The position numbers were made by a program, and so were the translations under genes. From contig NZ_BAAAFG010000001.1 in NCBI RefSeq assembly GCF_039523415.1, positions 1-64,000 of the forward strand: a stretch of DNA of 64,000 nucleotides. The letters are read 5' to 3'. Below, piece by piece: positions 51,893 to 61,208 of the stretch (positions within the stretch are counted from its first letter, which is position 1; each line of letters opens with the position of its first letter). Below the pieces are notes generated by a model. That model saw only the letters and a list, made by a program, of their open reading frames with translations, was not told where the DNA came from and did no database searches. Source of the stretch: Gangjinia marincola. GTDB lineage: Bacteria; Bacteroidota; Bacteroidia; Flavobacteriales; Flavobacteriaceae.

Positions 51893-52261
51893 TCAATCAA
51901 TTCGCTCTATAATTATAGCCTCAATTTCAGACAGCACAGTATCCATATCCTCAAGAATTGCCTTATTTGAAAATCTTAGAAAATAAACTCCTAATTTTTC
52001 GATTCTTACCTGTCTGTGGGCATCCTCTAAGAATTGATTGTCATGGTACTTTCCATCTATTTCGATGGCTAATCCGATCTCTTTAGCATAAAAATCAACC
52101 ACATAGTCAAGGATAGGAAATTGCCTAAAAAACATGACGCCCAATTGATTGAACCGTATTTTTTGCCAAAGCATTTTTTCTGTTTCAGTTTGATTTTTAC
52201 GTAAAGATCTAGAAAGTTGTCTTGCCTCTTTTGTATATGGTAGTATTTTGTTGAAGGACAT
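51893..52261 (-). CDS. DUF559 (Vsr-like PD-(D/E)XK) nuclease domain protein
   Basis: 122 residues. DUF559 layout: TKEARQLSRSLRKNQTETEKMLWQKIR, then the nuclease core FRQFPILDYVVDFYAKEIGLAIEIDGKYH with the Asp and Glu of the PD-(D/E)XK-type site and the final HxxQ/RIEKLG segment (VRIEKLGVYFLRF). It is related to the very-short-patch repair endonuclease fold and is of unknown role. It is flanked on both sides by copies of one repeat (51670-51868 and 52284-52374), suggesting that gene and repeats moved together or that the nuclease acts on the repeats. Confidence 0.88.
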   Translation of the reverse strand: MSFNKILPYTKEARQLSRSLRKNQTETEKMLWQKIRFNQLGVMFFRQFPILDYVVDFYAKEIGLAIEIDGKYHDNQFLEDAHRQVRIEKLGVYFLRFSNKAILEDMDTVLSEIEAIIIERID

Positions 52262-52283
52262 AGTTTAAAGGTAGCAAAATTTA

Positions 52284-52374
52284 CATCCCTCTAAATCTCC
52301 CTTCAAAGGGAGACTTTTAATATCATCTCCATTTAGCCCCCTTCCTTTGAAGGAAGGGTTGGGGATGGATGTTT
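52284..52374. repeat. Right flank of the DUF559 gene: REP-like repeat block
   Basis: Begins catccctctaaatctccctt and ends ggttggggatggatgttt. It contains the palindromes tctcccttcaaagggaga and ccttcctttgaaggaagg. It matches the left flank at both ends. Confidence 0.8.
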
Positions 52375-52462
52375 TTACAGATACTTTTGATTATTACTTC
52401 ATCTAAATTGACAATTTGCACCTACCCAATTTTTGCTTAGTTTTAAGCTTTAAATTCTTTCC

Positions 52463-54874
52463 ATGAAAAATAGCCTGCATATTCTTTTGTTCATCTTACT
52501 GCCAATTGCAACAGTAGCACAGACATTTTCTACCCTTTCTAAAAAAGAAGATCTTCAAAAATTCAACGGGTACGCAGATTTTTGGTACAGCCAAAAAGAA
52601 GATAAGATCTGGATGCAGGTGGATAAGTTGGAGCAGGAATTTCTTTATGTTCATTCCCTCACTACGGGTATAGGGTCTAATGATATTGGACTGGATCGCG
52701 GACAACTGGGCGCCGGAGTAATTGTAAAGTTTCAGCGGGCAGGGAATAAGTTGCTCTTAGTCCAGCCAAATCAAAACTACCGCACCACATCGACCAATGC
52801 CGCAGAGAGCAAGAGCATTCAGCAGGCTTTTGGCTTGTCTGTTTTGTTTGGATTTAAGATCGAAGAAGAAAAAGAAGGCAGTTTTTTGATCGATCTTACG
52901 CAGTTCTTAATGCAAGATACCCATGGAGTGGCCAAACGATTAAAAGCTCAAAAAGAAGGCAACTATAAATTAGATAAATCCAGAAGCGCCTTAGCGATGG
53001 ACCGCACAAAATCCTTTCCTAAAAATGCTGAATTTGAAGCACTCCTTACCTTTACTGGAGAACCTACCGGTAGAAACCTAAGAACCGTTGTTCCAGATGC
53101 TTCAGCAATCACCGTTATTCAGCATCATTCGTTTGTAGCATTGCCAGATGATAATTATACCCCTCGTGAATTTGTTCCCGGCTGCGGTTCGTTCCCCATG
53201 ACATTTTCAGACTATTCGACACCCGTGTGGGAACCCATCAAAAAACGCCTGATTTGTCGTCATCGCTTAGAAAAGAAAACTCCGGGTATCGCCATGAGCG
53301 AAGCCAAAGAACCCATTATCTATTACCTGGACCCCGGTACGCCAGAGCCGGTAAGGTCCGCCTTACTAGAAGGTGCACGTTGGTGGAATCAGGCCTTCGA
53401 AGCAGCTGGGTACATCAATGCCTTTCAAGTCAAGATGCTGCCAGAAGATGCTGACCCTATGGATTTACGCTACAATGTGATTCAATGGGTACATCGCTCT
53501 ACCCGCGGGTGGAGTTATGGTGCCAGTGTTTCAGACCCGCGTACGGGAGAAATACTCAAAGGCCATGTGAGTTTGGGCAGCCTTCGCATTCGGCAGGATT
53601 TTATGATCGCCCAGGCGTTGCTCAATCAGCCTTTTGCAGAACGTGATGATAATTATCAGCCCATGTTGGAAATGGCATTAGCTAGAATTCGCCAGCTTTC
53701 TGCGCATGAGGTGGGGCATACCCTTGGTTTTGCGCATAATTTCGCCGCCAGTGCCAATGAAAAAGCTTCAGTCATGGATTATCCCCATCCTTCGTTTAGC
53801 ACGAATGGGAATGAAATTACGGCTGATAACGCCTACGCGGAAGGCATTGGAGCCTGGGACAAGGTGACTGTTGCCTATAGTTATGGAGATCCTGTAAGCC
53901 GTCAAGCCGAAAAAGACTACCTGCGTCAAATCCTAGATCAGGCCAGTAAAGCAGGACTTGACTTCATCAGTGATCCTGATGCGCGTGCTGCCGGAGGAGC
54001 CCACGCTACCGCACATCTTTGGGATAACGGAAAAGACATTACTACTGAGCTCAAAGAAGTCCTGAAGATACGTCAGCAGGCCATTAAAAACTTTGGAAAG
54101 GATAATATACGCACTGGTGAACCCTATACGGTGCTGGAAGACGTATTTGTCCCCTTGTATTTCTTTCATCGGTATCAAACCGAAGCCACCACAAAACTCA
54201 TTGGTGGATTGGACTATAGCTACGCGGCAAAAGGAGAAGAGAAAACCATTATAAAAAATCTTTCTAAAGACGATCAGGAAAAGGCGTTACAGGCGGTGCT
54301 TATGACCTTAAGTCCGGTACAGTTGATGATTCCAGAACGCTTGCTCAAGCTTTTCCCGCCCCGGGCGTACGGTTATAACCGCAGTAGAGAAAGTTTTAAA
54401 AGCACGATGGGCGTAAGTTTTGACCCGTTAGGAGCGGCTGCCACAGCAAGTGATTTCACCTTAAGCTATTTGTTGCACCCACAACGCTCCAATCGCTTGG
54501 TTTTACAACGTGCCGTAGATAAAAATCAATTAGGCTTAGAAGAGGTAATGAAACAATTGAACAAGCAGATATTCAAAGCTTCGGGAGATTCGCCGTATGA
54601 AAAAGAAATTGCCCGTACGATTCAATTTAGTGTATTAAAGCATATCATGAATTTAGCCAGGCAAGAACAAAGTCTTCCGCAGACAAAAGCTATTGCGTTC
54701 GAAGCTTTATCAATCATCAAATCCAGTGTTGGAACAGATGATGCTTATGCAAAAATGATTCAGCGTGAAATTGACCAGTTCCTTAAAGCACCCGAAAAGT
54801 TCAAAGTGATCCCATCGCCAAAAATTCCTGATGGCAGCCCCATAGGAAGTTTTTCATGCACTAATACCCACTAA
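52463..54874 (+). CDS. Secreted zinc metalloprotease (DUF5117/DUF4953 type)
   Basis: 803 residues with a signal peptide (to TVAQ). A large N-terminal domain (DUF5117-like; QKFNGYADFWYSQKEDKIW, DRGQLGAGVIVKFQRAG) precedes a gluzincin/metzincin-type catalytic domain with LSAHEVGHTLGFAHNF (HExxHxxGxxH, His416-Glu417-His420, third His near 426) and a following ASVMDYPHPSF Met-turn region. The C-terminal helical part is DUF4953-like. It is a zinc endopeptidase, likely periplasmic or surface exposed. It lies 10 bp before the threonine aldolase gene, on the same strand. Confidence 0.9.
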   Translation: MKNSLHILLFILLPIATVAQTFSTLSKKEDLQKFNGYADFWYSQKEDKIWMQVDKLEQEFLYVHSLTTGIGSNDIGLDRGQLGAGVIVKFQRAGNKLLLVQPNQNYRTTSTNAAESKSIQQAFGLSVLFGFKIEEEKEGSFLIDLTQFLMQDTHGVAKRLKAQKEGNYKLDKSRSALAMDRTKSFPKNAEFEALLTFTGEPTGRNLRTVVPDASAITVIQHHSFVALPDDNYTPREFVPGCGSFPMTFSDYSTPVWEPIKKRLICRHRLEKKTPGIAMSEAKEPIIYYLDPGTPEPVRSALLEGARWWNQAFEAAGYINAFQVKMLPEDADPMDLRYNVIQWVHRSTRGWSYGASVSDPRTGEILKGHVSLGSLRIRQDFMIAQALLNQPFAERDDNYQPMLEMALARIRQLSAHEVGHTLGFAHNFAASANEKASVMDYPHPSFSTNGNEITADNAYAEGIGAWDKVTVAYSYGDPVSRQAEKDYLRQILDQASKAGLDFISDPDARAAGGAHATAHLWDNGKDITTELKEVLKIRQQAIKNFGKDNIRTGEPYTVLEDVFVPLYFFHRYQTEATTKLIGGLDYSYAAKGEEKTIIKNLSKDDQEKALQAVLMTLSPVQLMIPERLLKLFPPRAYGYNRSRESFKSTMGVSFDPLGAAATASDFTLSYLLHPQRSNRLVLQRAVDKNQLGLEEVMKQLNKQIFKASGDSPYEKEIARTIQFSVLKHIMNLARQEQSLPQTKAIAFEALSIIKSSVGTDDAYAKMIQREIDQFLKAPEKFKVIPSPKIPDGSPIGSFSCTNTH

Positions 54875-54884
54875 TTTTTAAACA

Positions 54885-55928
54885 ATGAATCAAACGATTA
54901 TAGATTTACGCAGTGATACCGTGACTAAACCTACACCCGGAATGATGCAAGCCATCATGTCTGCCCAGGTGGGGGATGATGTCTATAAAGAAGATCCCAC
55001 GGTGAATGCATTAGAGGAGCGATTGGCAGCTATGTTTGGTAAATCACATGCGCTCTTTTTTCCAACGGGGAGCATGGCCAATCAAACTGCGATTAAACTG
55101 CATACCCAACCTGGGGAACAACTTATATGCGACCACTACGCTCATGTGTATAATTATGAAGGTGGCGGAGTCTCATTTAACAGCGGAGTCTCCTGTAAAC
55201 TAATTGAAGGAACTCGTGGGATGCTCACAGCAGAACAGGTAGAAGGCGCGATCAATCCACCCGATTTTTATCACAGTCCGCTAACCTCTTTAGTATGTCT
55301 AGAAAACACTACGAATAAAGGTGGTGGAGCTTGTTATGATCTCGATGAGGTAGAACGCATCAAAGCAGTGTGCCACAAGCATGACTTGGGATTGCATTTA
55401 GACGGTGCCCGGCTGTTTAACGCGATCGTAGCAAAGAATGAAGACCCTAAACGATATGGAGAGTTGTTTAATACAATTTCCATTTGCCTTTCTAAAGGAC
55501 TGGGCACTCCGTTAGGAACTGTGTTAGTAGGGAATGAGCACTTGATGAAAAATGCCATTAGGGTGAGAAAAGTACTGGGCGGCGGAATGCGCCAAGTTGG
55601 TTTTATGGCCGCAGCAGCCTTATATGCGCTGGATCATCATGTGGAACGTTTGGCAGAAGATCATCAAAGAGCCCGTGAACTAGCGCAGGTATTGGCACAA
55701 CAGGAATACGTTAAATCCGTTGAACCTGTGGAGACCAATATCATTATTTTTAAACTGCATCCAGACGTGGAAGAAGAGGCCTTTATGCAATCGCTGGAAG
55801 ATCAACAGATCAGGATTAGCAACATGGGTGGCGGTAAGCTACGTATCGTGACGCACTTGGATTATACCGCAAGAATGCATGAACGTATGCAGGAGGTGCT
55901 TAAAAATACATTCAGTCTCATAAACTAA
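54885..55928 (+). CDS. ltaE: Low-specificity L-threonine aldolase
   Basis: 347 residues, PLP fold type I. Cleaves L-threonine or L-allo-threonine to glycine and acetaldehyde. Motifs: IDLRSDTVTKPTPGMMQA start, GDDVYKEDPTVNALEERLA, FFPTGSMANQTAI, LGLHLDGARLFNA (His-Asp for PLP) and the PLP lysine in ICLSKGLGTPLG (around residue 203). It follows the metalloprotease gene by 10 bp, possibly co-transcribed. Beta-eliminating lyases share the fold, but the SDTVTKPT start marks the aldolase family. Confidence 0.93.
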   Translation: MNQTIIDLRSDTVTKPTPGMMQAIMSAQVGDDVYKEDPTVNALEERLAAMFGKSHALFFPTGSMANQTAIKLHTQPGEQLICDHYAHVYNYEGGGVSFNSGVSCKLIEGTRGMLTAEQVEGAINPPDFYHSPLTSLVCLENTTNKGGGACYDLDEVERIKAVCHKHDLGLHLDGARLFNAIVAKNEDPKRYGELFNTISICLSKGLGTPLGTVLVGNEHLMKNAIRVRKVLGGGMRQVGFMAAAALYALDHHVERLAEDHQRARELAQVLAQQEYVKSVEPVETNIIIFKLHPDVEEEAFMQSLEDQQIRISNMGGGKLRIVTHLDYTARMHERMQEVLKNTFSLIN

Positions 55929-55952
55929 GAGCTAACAGCTCATAGCTAAGGA

Positions 55953-56276
55953 CTATTTGAACATATCCATCCCGGGGATCTTGGGCATGCCATCTTTAGC
56001 TGCTGCGGCCAATTCAGCTTCATTGATTTCTTTGGCTCTTTGTATGGCTTTATTGAGCGTTAAGATGAGGTAGTCTTCAAGCTGTTCTTTATCTTCTAAT
56101 AACTCGTCACTGATCTGTAGCGATTTAATGTGGCTATTTGCAGTTACGGTGACTTCAAGCAACCCATCAATTGACTTTTCGTCAATGAGAACCGTATCCA
56201 GACGCTTTTTGGTTTCTTCTACCTTGTGTTGGGCTTCTTTGATCTTATTCATCATGCCCATCATATCTCCAAACAT
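55953..56276 (-). CDS. YbaB/EbfC nucleoid-associated protein
   Basis: 107 residues: MFGDMMGMMNKIKEAQHKVEETKKRL helix, TVTANSHIKSLQISDELLED strands and ILTLNKAIQRAKEINEAELAAAA helix, ending GMPKIPGMDMF. Dimeric DNA-binding tweezer-like protein; often beside recR or dnaX elsewhere, but not here. Confidence 0.9.
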   Translation of the reverse strand: MFGDMMGMMNKIKEAQHKVEETKKRLDTVLIDEKSIDGLLEVTVTANSHIKSLQISDELLEDKEQLEDYLILTLNKAIQRAKEINEAELAAAAKDGMPKIPGMDMFK

Positions 56277-56350
56277 AAATTTCTTACTTTAGCTGTTGTC
56301 CAGGCAAAAATACATATTTCTGTTTGGCAGACCACCACTAAAACTATAAT

Positions 56351-58486
56351 ATGATACGTTTACGCCATTGTGTTCTTCTCGCAATCCTTACTTTTGCCAG
56401 CGCTTGCAAAAATGAACAATCCACTATGAAAGAAGGTCCTATACCTCCAATTGCTAAAAAAGAAAGCTATACTCACACCATGCACGGTGATCAACGCGAA
56501 GATGACTACTTTTGGATGCGTAAACGGGATGATAGTGCAGTGATCGGGTACTTAGAAAAAGAAAATGCCTACTACGATAAAATGACCTCCCATACAGATC
56601 AGTTAAAGAAGGATTTATTTGAGGAAATGAAAAGCAGGATCAAAGAAGACGATGCTTCGGTTCCCTATAAGTACAATGGCTATTGGTACATCACTCGCTA
56701 CGAAAAAGGGAAGGATTATCCTATTTATACCAGAAAGAAGGATTCACTTACTGCCGAAGAAGAGATTCTTTTCGATGGGAATGAGATGGCTAAAGGCCAG
56801 TCCTACTTTAATATCACCGGTATTTCTATAAGCCCGGATAATTCGATGGCTTCTTTTGGGATTGACACAGTAGGACGTAGAAAATACACGCTTCAGGTAA
56901 AGAATTTAAAGAACAATGAAATTCTTCCGACAAAAATAGCGCTTACCACAGGAGGTTCCACCTGGGCAAATGATAATAAAACCTTGTTCTACACCCGCAA
57001 GGATGAGCAAACCCTTCGGTCTAACAAGATATATAAACACCGCTTAGGAGAAGATCCTGAGAAAGATCAACTGGTTTTTGAAGAAAAGGACGAAACCTTC
57101 AATACCTACGTGTATAAAACCAAATCTCGAAAATACCTGGTCATTGGCACCTCATCTACCCTAACGACAGAATATCAGATTCTGGACGCAGATCAACCCC
57201 AGGGCGATTTCAACATGTTTCACCCGCGGGAGCGTGGTTTAGAATATAGCATTGACCATTATAAGGATGCGTTTTACATCTTAACCAATAAAGACGATGC
57301 GGTCAACTTTAAGGTTATGACGACACCTGTGAACGCGACTACCGCTGACAACTGGAAAGATTTGGTGCCCCATCGTGACAAAGTATTGGTAGAAGACATG
57401 GAGATTTTTAAAGACTATTATGTTCTTTCAGAACGTATCAATGGGCTCTTGAAGATTCGTGTTCGCAGTTGGGATGACAAAGAAGACTTTTACATCCCAT
57501 TTGATAATGAAACCTATACCGCCTATACGTCTACCAACGTAGAGTTTGATACGTCTATCGTTCGCTATCGTTATACTTCATTGACCACGCCGGCTTCTGT
57601 AATTGATTTCAACATGAAAACGCAGGAGAAAGAAGTGAAAAAAGAGCAGGAAGTGCTAGATCCTAATTTTGATAAAGAAAATTATATTTCTAAGAGGGTA
57701 TGGGCACCCGCGCGGGATGGAAAAATGATTCCAATTTCTTTAGTCTATAAAAAAGGGATCATGTTGGATGGTACGAATCCATTATTGCAATATGCCTATG
57801 GAAGCTATGGATACACCGTGAATCCCGGTTTTTCTAGTACGCGCTTAACCTTATTAGACAGGGGATTTGTTTTTGCGTTAGCGCACATTAGAGGAGGGGA
57901 GTACCTGGGTAGAGAATGGTATGAGGACGGAAAATTACTCAAAAAGAAAAACACCTTTACAGATTTTATTGATTGTAGTAAACATCTCATTGATTTAAAA
58001 TATACTTCACCAGAACACATGTATGCAGTGGGCGGAAGTGCCGGCGGATTGTTAGTGGGAGCGGTGGTCAATATGGCACCAGAACTTTACAACGGCGTAA
58101 TTGCAGCGGTACCCTTTGTAGACGTAGTTTCTACGATGTTAGATGATAGTATTCCGCTAACCACGGGAGAATATGACGAATGGGGTAATCCCAATGACAA
58201 AGAATATTACGATTACATGAAAAGTTATTCTCCCTATGATAATGTTTCGGCTATATCCTATCCAAATATGTTAGTGACCACAGGCTATCACGACAGCCAG
58301 GTGCAATATTGGGAACCGGCGAAATGGGTGGCTAAATTGAGAGAGCTAAAAACAGATGATAATATCATTTTATTTCATACCAATATGGATGCAGGACATA
58401 GCGGAGCTTCGGGGAGGTTTGAATCGCTAAAAGAAACCGCTAAGGATTACGCATTCCTGCTGGACTTAGAAGGAATTACAAAGTAA
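56351..58486 (+). CDS. Prolyl oligopeptidase family serine peptidase (PtrB-like), lipoprotein
   Basis: 711 residues with a lipoprotein signal (LAILTFASAC). Beta-propeller in the first 430 residues (REDDYFWMRKRDDSAVIGYLEKENAYYD; FNITGISISPDNSMASFGID), then the S9 alpha/beta-hydrolase domain: YAVGGSAGGLLVGAVVNM (Ser around 562), GYHDSQVQYWEPAKWVAKL (Asp around 647) and NMDAGHSGASGRF (His around 681). It cleaves short peptides after basic residues or proline. Usual length for protease II. Monocistronic. Confidence 0.92.
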   Translation: MIRLRHCVLLAILTFASACKNEQSTMKEGPIPPIAKKESYTHTMHGDQREDDYFWMRKRDDSAVIGYLEKENAYYDKMTSHTDQLKKDLFEEMKSRIKEDDASVPYKYNGYWYITRYEKGKDYPIYTRKKDSLTAEEEILFDGNEMAKGQSYFNITGISISPDNSMASFGIDTVGRRKYTLQVKNLKNNEILPTKIALTTGGSTWANDNKTLFYTRKDEQTLRSNKIYKHRLGEDPEKDQLVFEEKDETFNTYVYKTKSRKYLVIGTSSTLTTEYQILDADQPQGDFNMFHPRERGLEYSIDHYKDAFYILTNKDDAVNFKVMTTPVNATTADNWKDLVPHRDKVLVEDMEIFKDYYVLSERINGLLKIRVRSWDDKEDFYIPFDNETYTAYTSTNVEFDTSIVRYRYTSLTTPASVIDFNMKTQEKEVKKEQEVLDPNFDKENYISKRVWAPARDGKMIPISLVYKKGIMLDGTNPLLQYAYGSYGYTVNPGFSSTRLTLLDRGFVFALAHIRGGEYLGREWYEDGKLLKKKNTFTDFIDCSKHLIDLKYTSPEHMYAVGGSAGGLLVGAVVNMAPELYNGVIAAVPFVDVVSTMLDDSIPLTTGEYDEWGNPNDKEYYDYMKSYSPYDNVSAISYPNMLVTTGYHDSQVQYWEPAKWVAKLRELKTDDNIILFHTNMDAGHSGASGRFESLKETAKDYAFLLDLEGITK

Positions 58487-58501
58487 TTCAATAATTTGAT
58501 G

Positions 58502-58509
58502 TATTTTTG
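58502..58509 (+). promoter_or_regulatory. Putative -7 element before the cysteate-synthase-like gene
   Basis: TATTTTTG matches TAnnTTTG, 67 bp before the ATG at 58577. No -33 TTG at the usual distance. Confidence 0.4.
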
Positions 58510-58576
58510 TCGCGTTTTGTGTTTCAGATTTTTTAGAAGCCCAATCACTAACTGACTAGATTAAGATTTTCACTGG

Positions 58577-59617
58577 ATGAAAGAAGATTTAAAAGTTTAT
58601 GACAACGTGTTACAGCTTGTAGGTGATACGCCTCTCATAAAATTAAACCATATTACAAGCGATCTACCAGGACAGTTTTATACGAAACTTGAAGCCTGTA
58701 ATCCGGGACATTCTACCAAAGATCGTATTGCATTATATATTATAGAAGAAGCCGAACGAAAAGGAATTTTAAAACCCGGCGACACCATCATAGAAACTAC
58801 GTCTGGTAATACAGGATTTAGTATTGCAATGGTGAGCATCATTAAAGGATATGAATGCATCCTTGCGGTAAGCTCAAAATCATCGGCAGATAAAATTGAT
58901 ATGCTTAAAACTATGGGCGCCAAAGTGTATGTGTGTCCGGCACACGTATCTGCAGATGATCCAAGATCCTATTATCAGGTTGCAAAGCGGTTACACGAAG
59001 AGCGAAAAGGTTCTATCTATATCAATCAATACTTTAATGAGCTCAATATGGATGCTCATTATAAGTCAACGGGACCCGAGATTTGGAAACAAACCGAAGG
59101 CAAAATCACCCATCTGGTTGCCTGTAGTGGTACCGGCGGAACCATTTCTGGAACGGCCCGTTATTTAAAAGAACAAAATCCTAATATCAAAGTATTAGGA
59201 ATTGACGCCTACGGTTCTGTATTAAAAAAATACCATCAAACGCGTGAATTTGATGCTGAAGAAATTTATCCCTATCGCATTGAAGGCTTAGGAAAGAATT
59301 TAATCCCTACAGCCACAGATTTTGATATGATTGATGACTTTATGAAGGTAACTGATGAGGAAAGTGCACACACGGCACGTAATCTTGCTAAGACTGAGGG
59401 TATGTTTGTAGGCTACACCAGTGGCGCAGCGATGCAGGGAACTATGCAATACGCCGATCAAGGAGAATTTGATGAAAACAGCGTGGTGGTTATCATCTTC
59501 CCAGACCACGGTTCTCGTTATATGAGTAAAGTCTTTAATGATAAGTGGATGAGCGAACAAGGATTTACCGATAGTAAAAATGATGTAGAAGCTACCCCTA
59601 TTGAATACGTGAGATAA
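58577..59617 (+). CDS. PLP-dependent cysteine synthase/CBS-like enzyme, probable cysteate synthase
   Basis: 346 residues, PLP fold type II. PLP lysine in NPGHSTKDRIA (Lys48), substrate loop TIIETTSGNTGFSIAMV, phosphate loop CSGTGGTISGTARYL, and ending TSGAAMQG. There are no CBS domains. O-acetylserine sulfhydrylases read PxxSxKDR; HSTKDR is typical of the cystathionine beta-synthase branch. A gene for an alpha-oxoamine synthase follows, an arrangement known from capnine (sulfonolipid) synthesis in this phylum, in which a PLP enzyme makes L-cysteate. I infer that role from context; cystathionine or cysteine synthesis remains possible. Confidence 0.75.
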   Translation: MKEDLKVYDNVLQLVGDTPLIKLNHITSDLPGQFYTKLEACNPGHSTKDRIALYIIEEAERKGILKPGDTIIETTSGNTGFSIAMVSIIKGYECILAVSSKSSADKIDMLKTMGAKVYVCPAHVSADDPRSYYQVAKRLHEERKGSIYINQYFNELNMDAHYKSTGPEIWKQTEGKITHLVACSGTGGTISGTARYLKEQNPNIKVLGIDAYGSVLKKYHQTREFDAEEIYPYRIEGLGKNLIPTATDFDMIDDFMKVTDEESAHTARNLAKTEGMFVGYTSGAAMQGTMQYADQGEFDENSVVVIIFPDHGSRYMSKVFNDKWMSEQGFTDSKNDVEATPIEYVR

Positions 59618-59639
59618 ACTTTATCATTAATACCACATC

Positions 59640-59659
59640 ATCCCGACAACTGTCGGGAT
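59640..59659 (+). terminator. Rho-independent terminator
   Basis: Arms atcccgaca (59640-59648) and tgtcgggat (59651-59659), followed by a run of T. The stretch 59690-59765 that follows is a low-complexity run of gtacttcgtactttgtacc-like repeats without a gene. Confidence 0.85.
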
Positions 59660-59838
59660 TTTTTTTTCTGTAATCTCATATCAAAAACCTTGGAGACTTG
59701 AACTCTGAGCTTTCTAATTCGTACTTCTCACTTTGTTCTTTGTACTTTGTACCTCGTACCTTTTTCCTTCAGCGGATGCTTTCTTTTATCAACAATTCGT
59801 GTAAATAACTCCTATTCGCTAATTCGCTCATTTTGTTG

Positions 59839-59846
59839 TATTTTTG
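59839..59846 (+). promoter_or_regulatory. Putative -7 element before the alpha-oxoamine synthase gene
   Basis: TATTTTTG fits TAnnTTTG, 22 bp before the ATG at 59869. Its presence after a terminator suggests the gene has its own promoter. Confidence 0.45.
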
Positions 59847-59868
59847 CGCTTCGCTTTAACAAGACGTT

Positions 59869-61122
59869 ATGAGAGATCTTTTTGATAAAATTTATAAGGA
59901 CAAAGGACCCTTAGGAAAATGGGCAGAACAAGCTGAAGGTTATTTTGTGTTTCCAAAGCTTGAAGGACCTATTTCTAACCGTATGAAATTTCAGGGGAAA
60001 GAAGTAATAACCTGGAGTGTTAATGATTACCTGGGTCTTGCTAATCATCCTGAAGTCCGTAAAGTGGATGCCTCGGCAGCAGCTAAACACGGATCTGCCT
60101 ATCCGATGGGTGCACGAATGATGAGTGGGCACACAGACTTACACGAACAGCTACAACAAGAGCTGGCGGAGTTTGTGAATAAAGAGGCCGCATATGTACT
60201 TAACTTTGGATATCAGGGGATTTTATCTACCATCGATGCCTTAGTTGCAAAAGACGATGTGATCGTCTATGATGTAGATGCACATGCCTGTATTATTGAC
60301 GGAGTAAGACTTCACGTAGGGCAACGTTTTACCTATCAGCATAACGATATTGAAAGTTTAGAAAAGAACTTACAGCGTGCCACTAAGATCGCTGAGCAAA
60401 CCGGTGGGGGAATCTTAGTAATTTCTGAAGGTGTATTTGGAATGCGCGGTGAACAAGGACGATTAAAAGAAATTGTAGCCCTTAAGAAAAAATATAATTT
60501 TAGATTTTTGGTGGATGATGCCCACGGTTTTGGAACCTTAGGAAAAACAGGTGCCGGGGCAGGTGAGGAGCAGGGTGTACAGGATGATATCGACGTGTAC
60601 TTTGCAACATTCGCTAAATCCATGGCGAGTACCGGCGCTTTTATTGCCGGTGATAAAGAGATCATGGATTATATGAAGTATAACATGCGTTCGCAAATGT
60701 TTGCAAAGTCGTTACAATCTGTTTTAGTCGAAGGCTTATTAAAGCGTTTGGACATGATTAGAACTATGCCAGAGCTTAAAAATAAGTTATGGGAAAACGT
60801 AAATGCACTCCAGAATGGTTTACGTAAGCGTGGATTTAATATTGGAACCACACAAAGTTGTGTTACTCCGGTATACCTTAACGGAAGCATTCCTGAAGCG
60901 ATGGTATTAGTAAAGGATTTACGGGAGAACTACGGAATCTTCTGCTCTATTGTGGTATATCCGGTTATCCCGAAGGGACTTATCTTATTGAGAATGATCC
61001 CAACTTCTACCCATACCTTAGAAGACGTTGAAGAAACCCTAAATGCATTTGATGCGATTAGAGACCGTTTAGAAAATGGAACCTACAAGCGATTATCGGC
61101 GGGTATGGTGCCAACAGCCTAA
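59869..61122 (+). CDS. Alpha-oxoamine synthase, probable cysteate acyltransferase (capnine synthesis)
   Basis: 417 residues, PLP fold type I of the serine palmitoyltransferase/KBL/BioF family. Motifs: EVITWSVNDYLGLANHP, GSAYPMGARMMSGHTDLHEQLQQELA, LVDDAHGFGTLGKTGAGAGE and the PLP lysine in YFATFAKSMASTGAFIAGD (around residue 250). Such enzymes condense an amino acid with an acyl donor and release CO2. In gliding Bacteroidota, the closest role is condensation of L-cysteate with a fatty acyl thioester to give dehydrocapnine, the precursor of sulfonolipids needed for efficient gliding. The cysteate-synthase-like neighbour supports this; serine palmitoyltransferase is the main alternative. Confidence 0.75.
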   Translation: MRDLFDKIYKDKGPLGKWAEQAEGYFVFPKLEGPISNRMKFQGKEVITWSVNDYLGLANHPEVRKVDASAAAKHGSAYPMGARMMSGHTDLHEQLQQELAEFVNKEAAYVLNFGYQGILSTIDALVAKDDVIVYDVDAHACIIDGVRLHVGQRFTYQHNDIESLEKNLQRATKIAEQTGGGILVISEGVFGMRGEQGRLKEIVALKKKYNFRFLVDDAHGFGTLGKTGAGAGEEQGVQDDIDVYFATFAKSMASTGAFIAGDKEIMDYMKYNMRSQMFAKSLQSVLVEGLLKRLDMIRTMPELKNKLWENVNALQNGLRKRGFNIGTTQSCVTPVYLNGSIPEAMVLVKDLRENYGIFCSIVVYPVIPKGLILLRMIPTSTHTLEDVEETLNAFDAIRDRLENGTYKRLSAGMVPTA

Positions 61123-61140
61123 ATTTATATAGTATAGTTT

Positions 61141-61169
61141 AAATCCCGAAAAGTAACTTTTCGGGATTT
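61141..61169 (+). terminator. Rho-independent terminator
   Basis: Arms aaatcccgaaaag (61141-61153) and cttttcgggattt (61157-61169) around taa, followed by a T-run. Confidence 0.85.
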
Positions 61170-61208
61170 TTTGTTTTATAGATACTCTGCTTAAAAGATC
61201 ACACCTTA

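Noticed and set aside
53227..53454. 75-codon frame inside the metalloprotease gene
   Set aside because: Shadow frame of a gene with clear catalytic motifs.
59690..59765. gtactt/ttgtac low-complexity stretch considered as an origin or regulatory iteron set
   Set aside because: Irregular spacing and no DnaA-box-like motif; similar runs are common low-complexity intergenic DNA.
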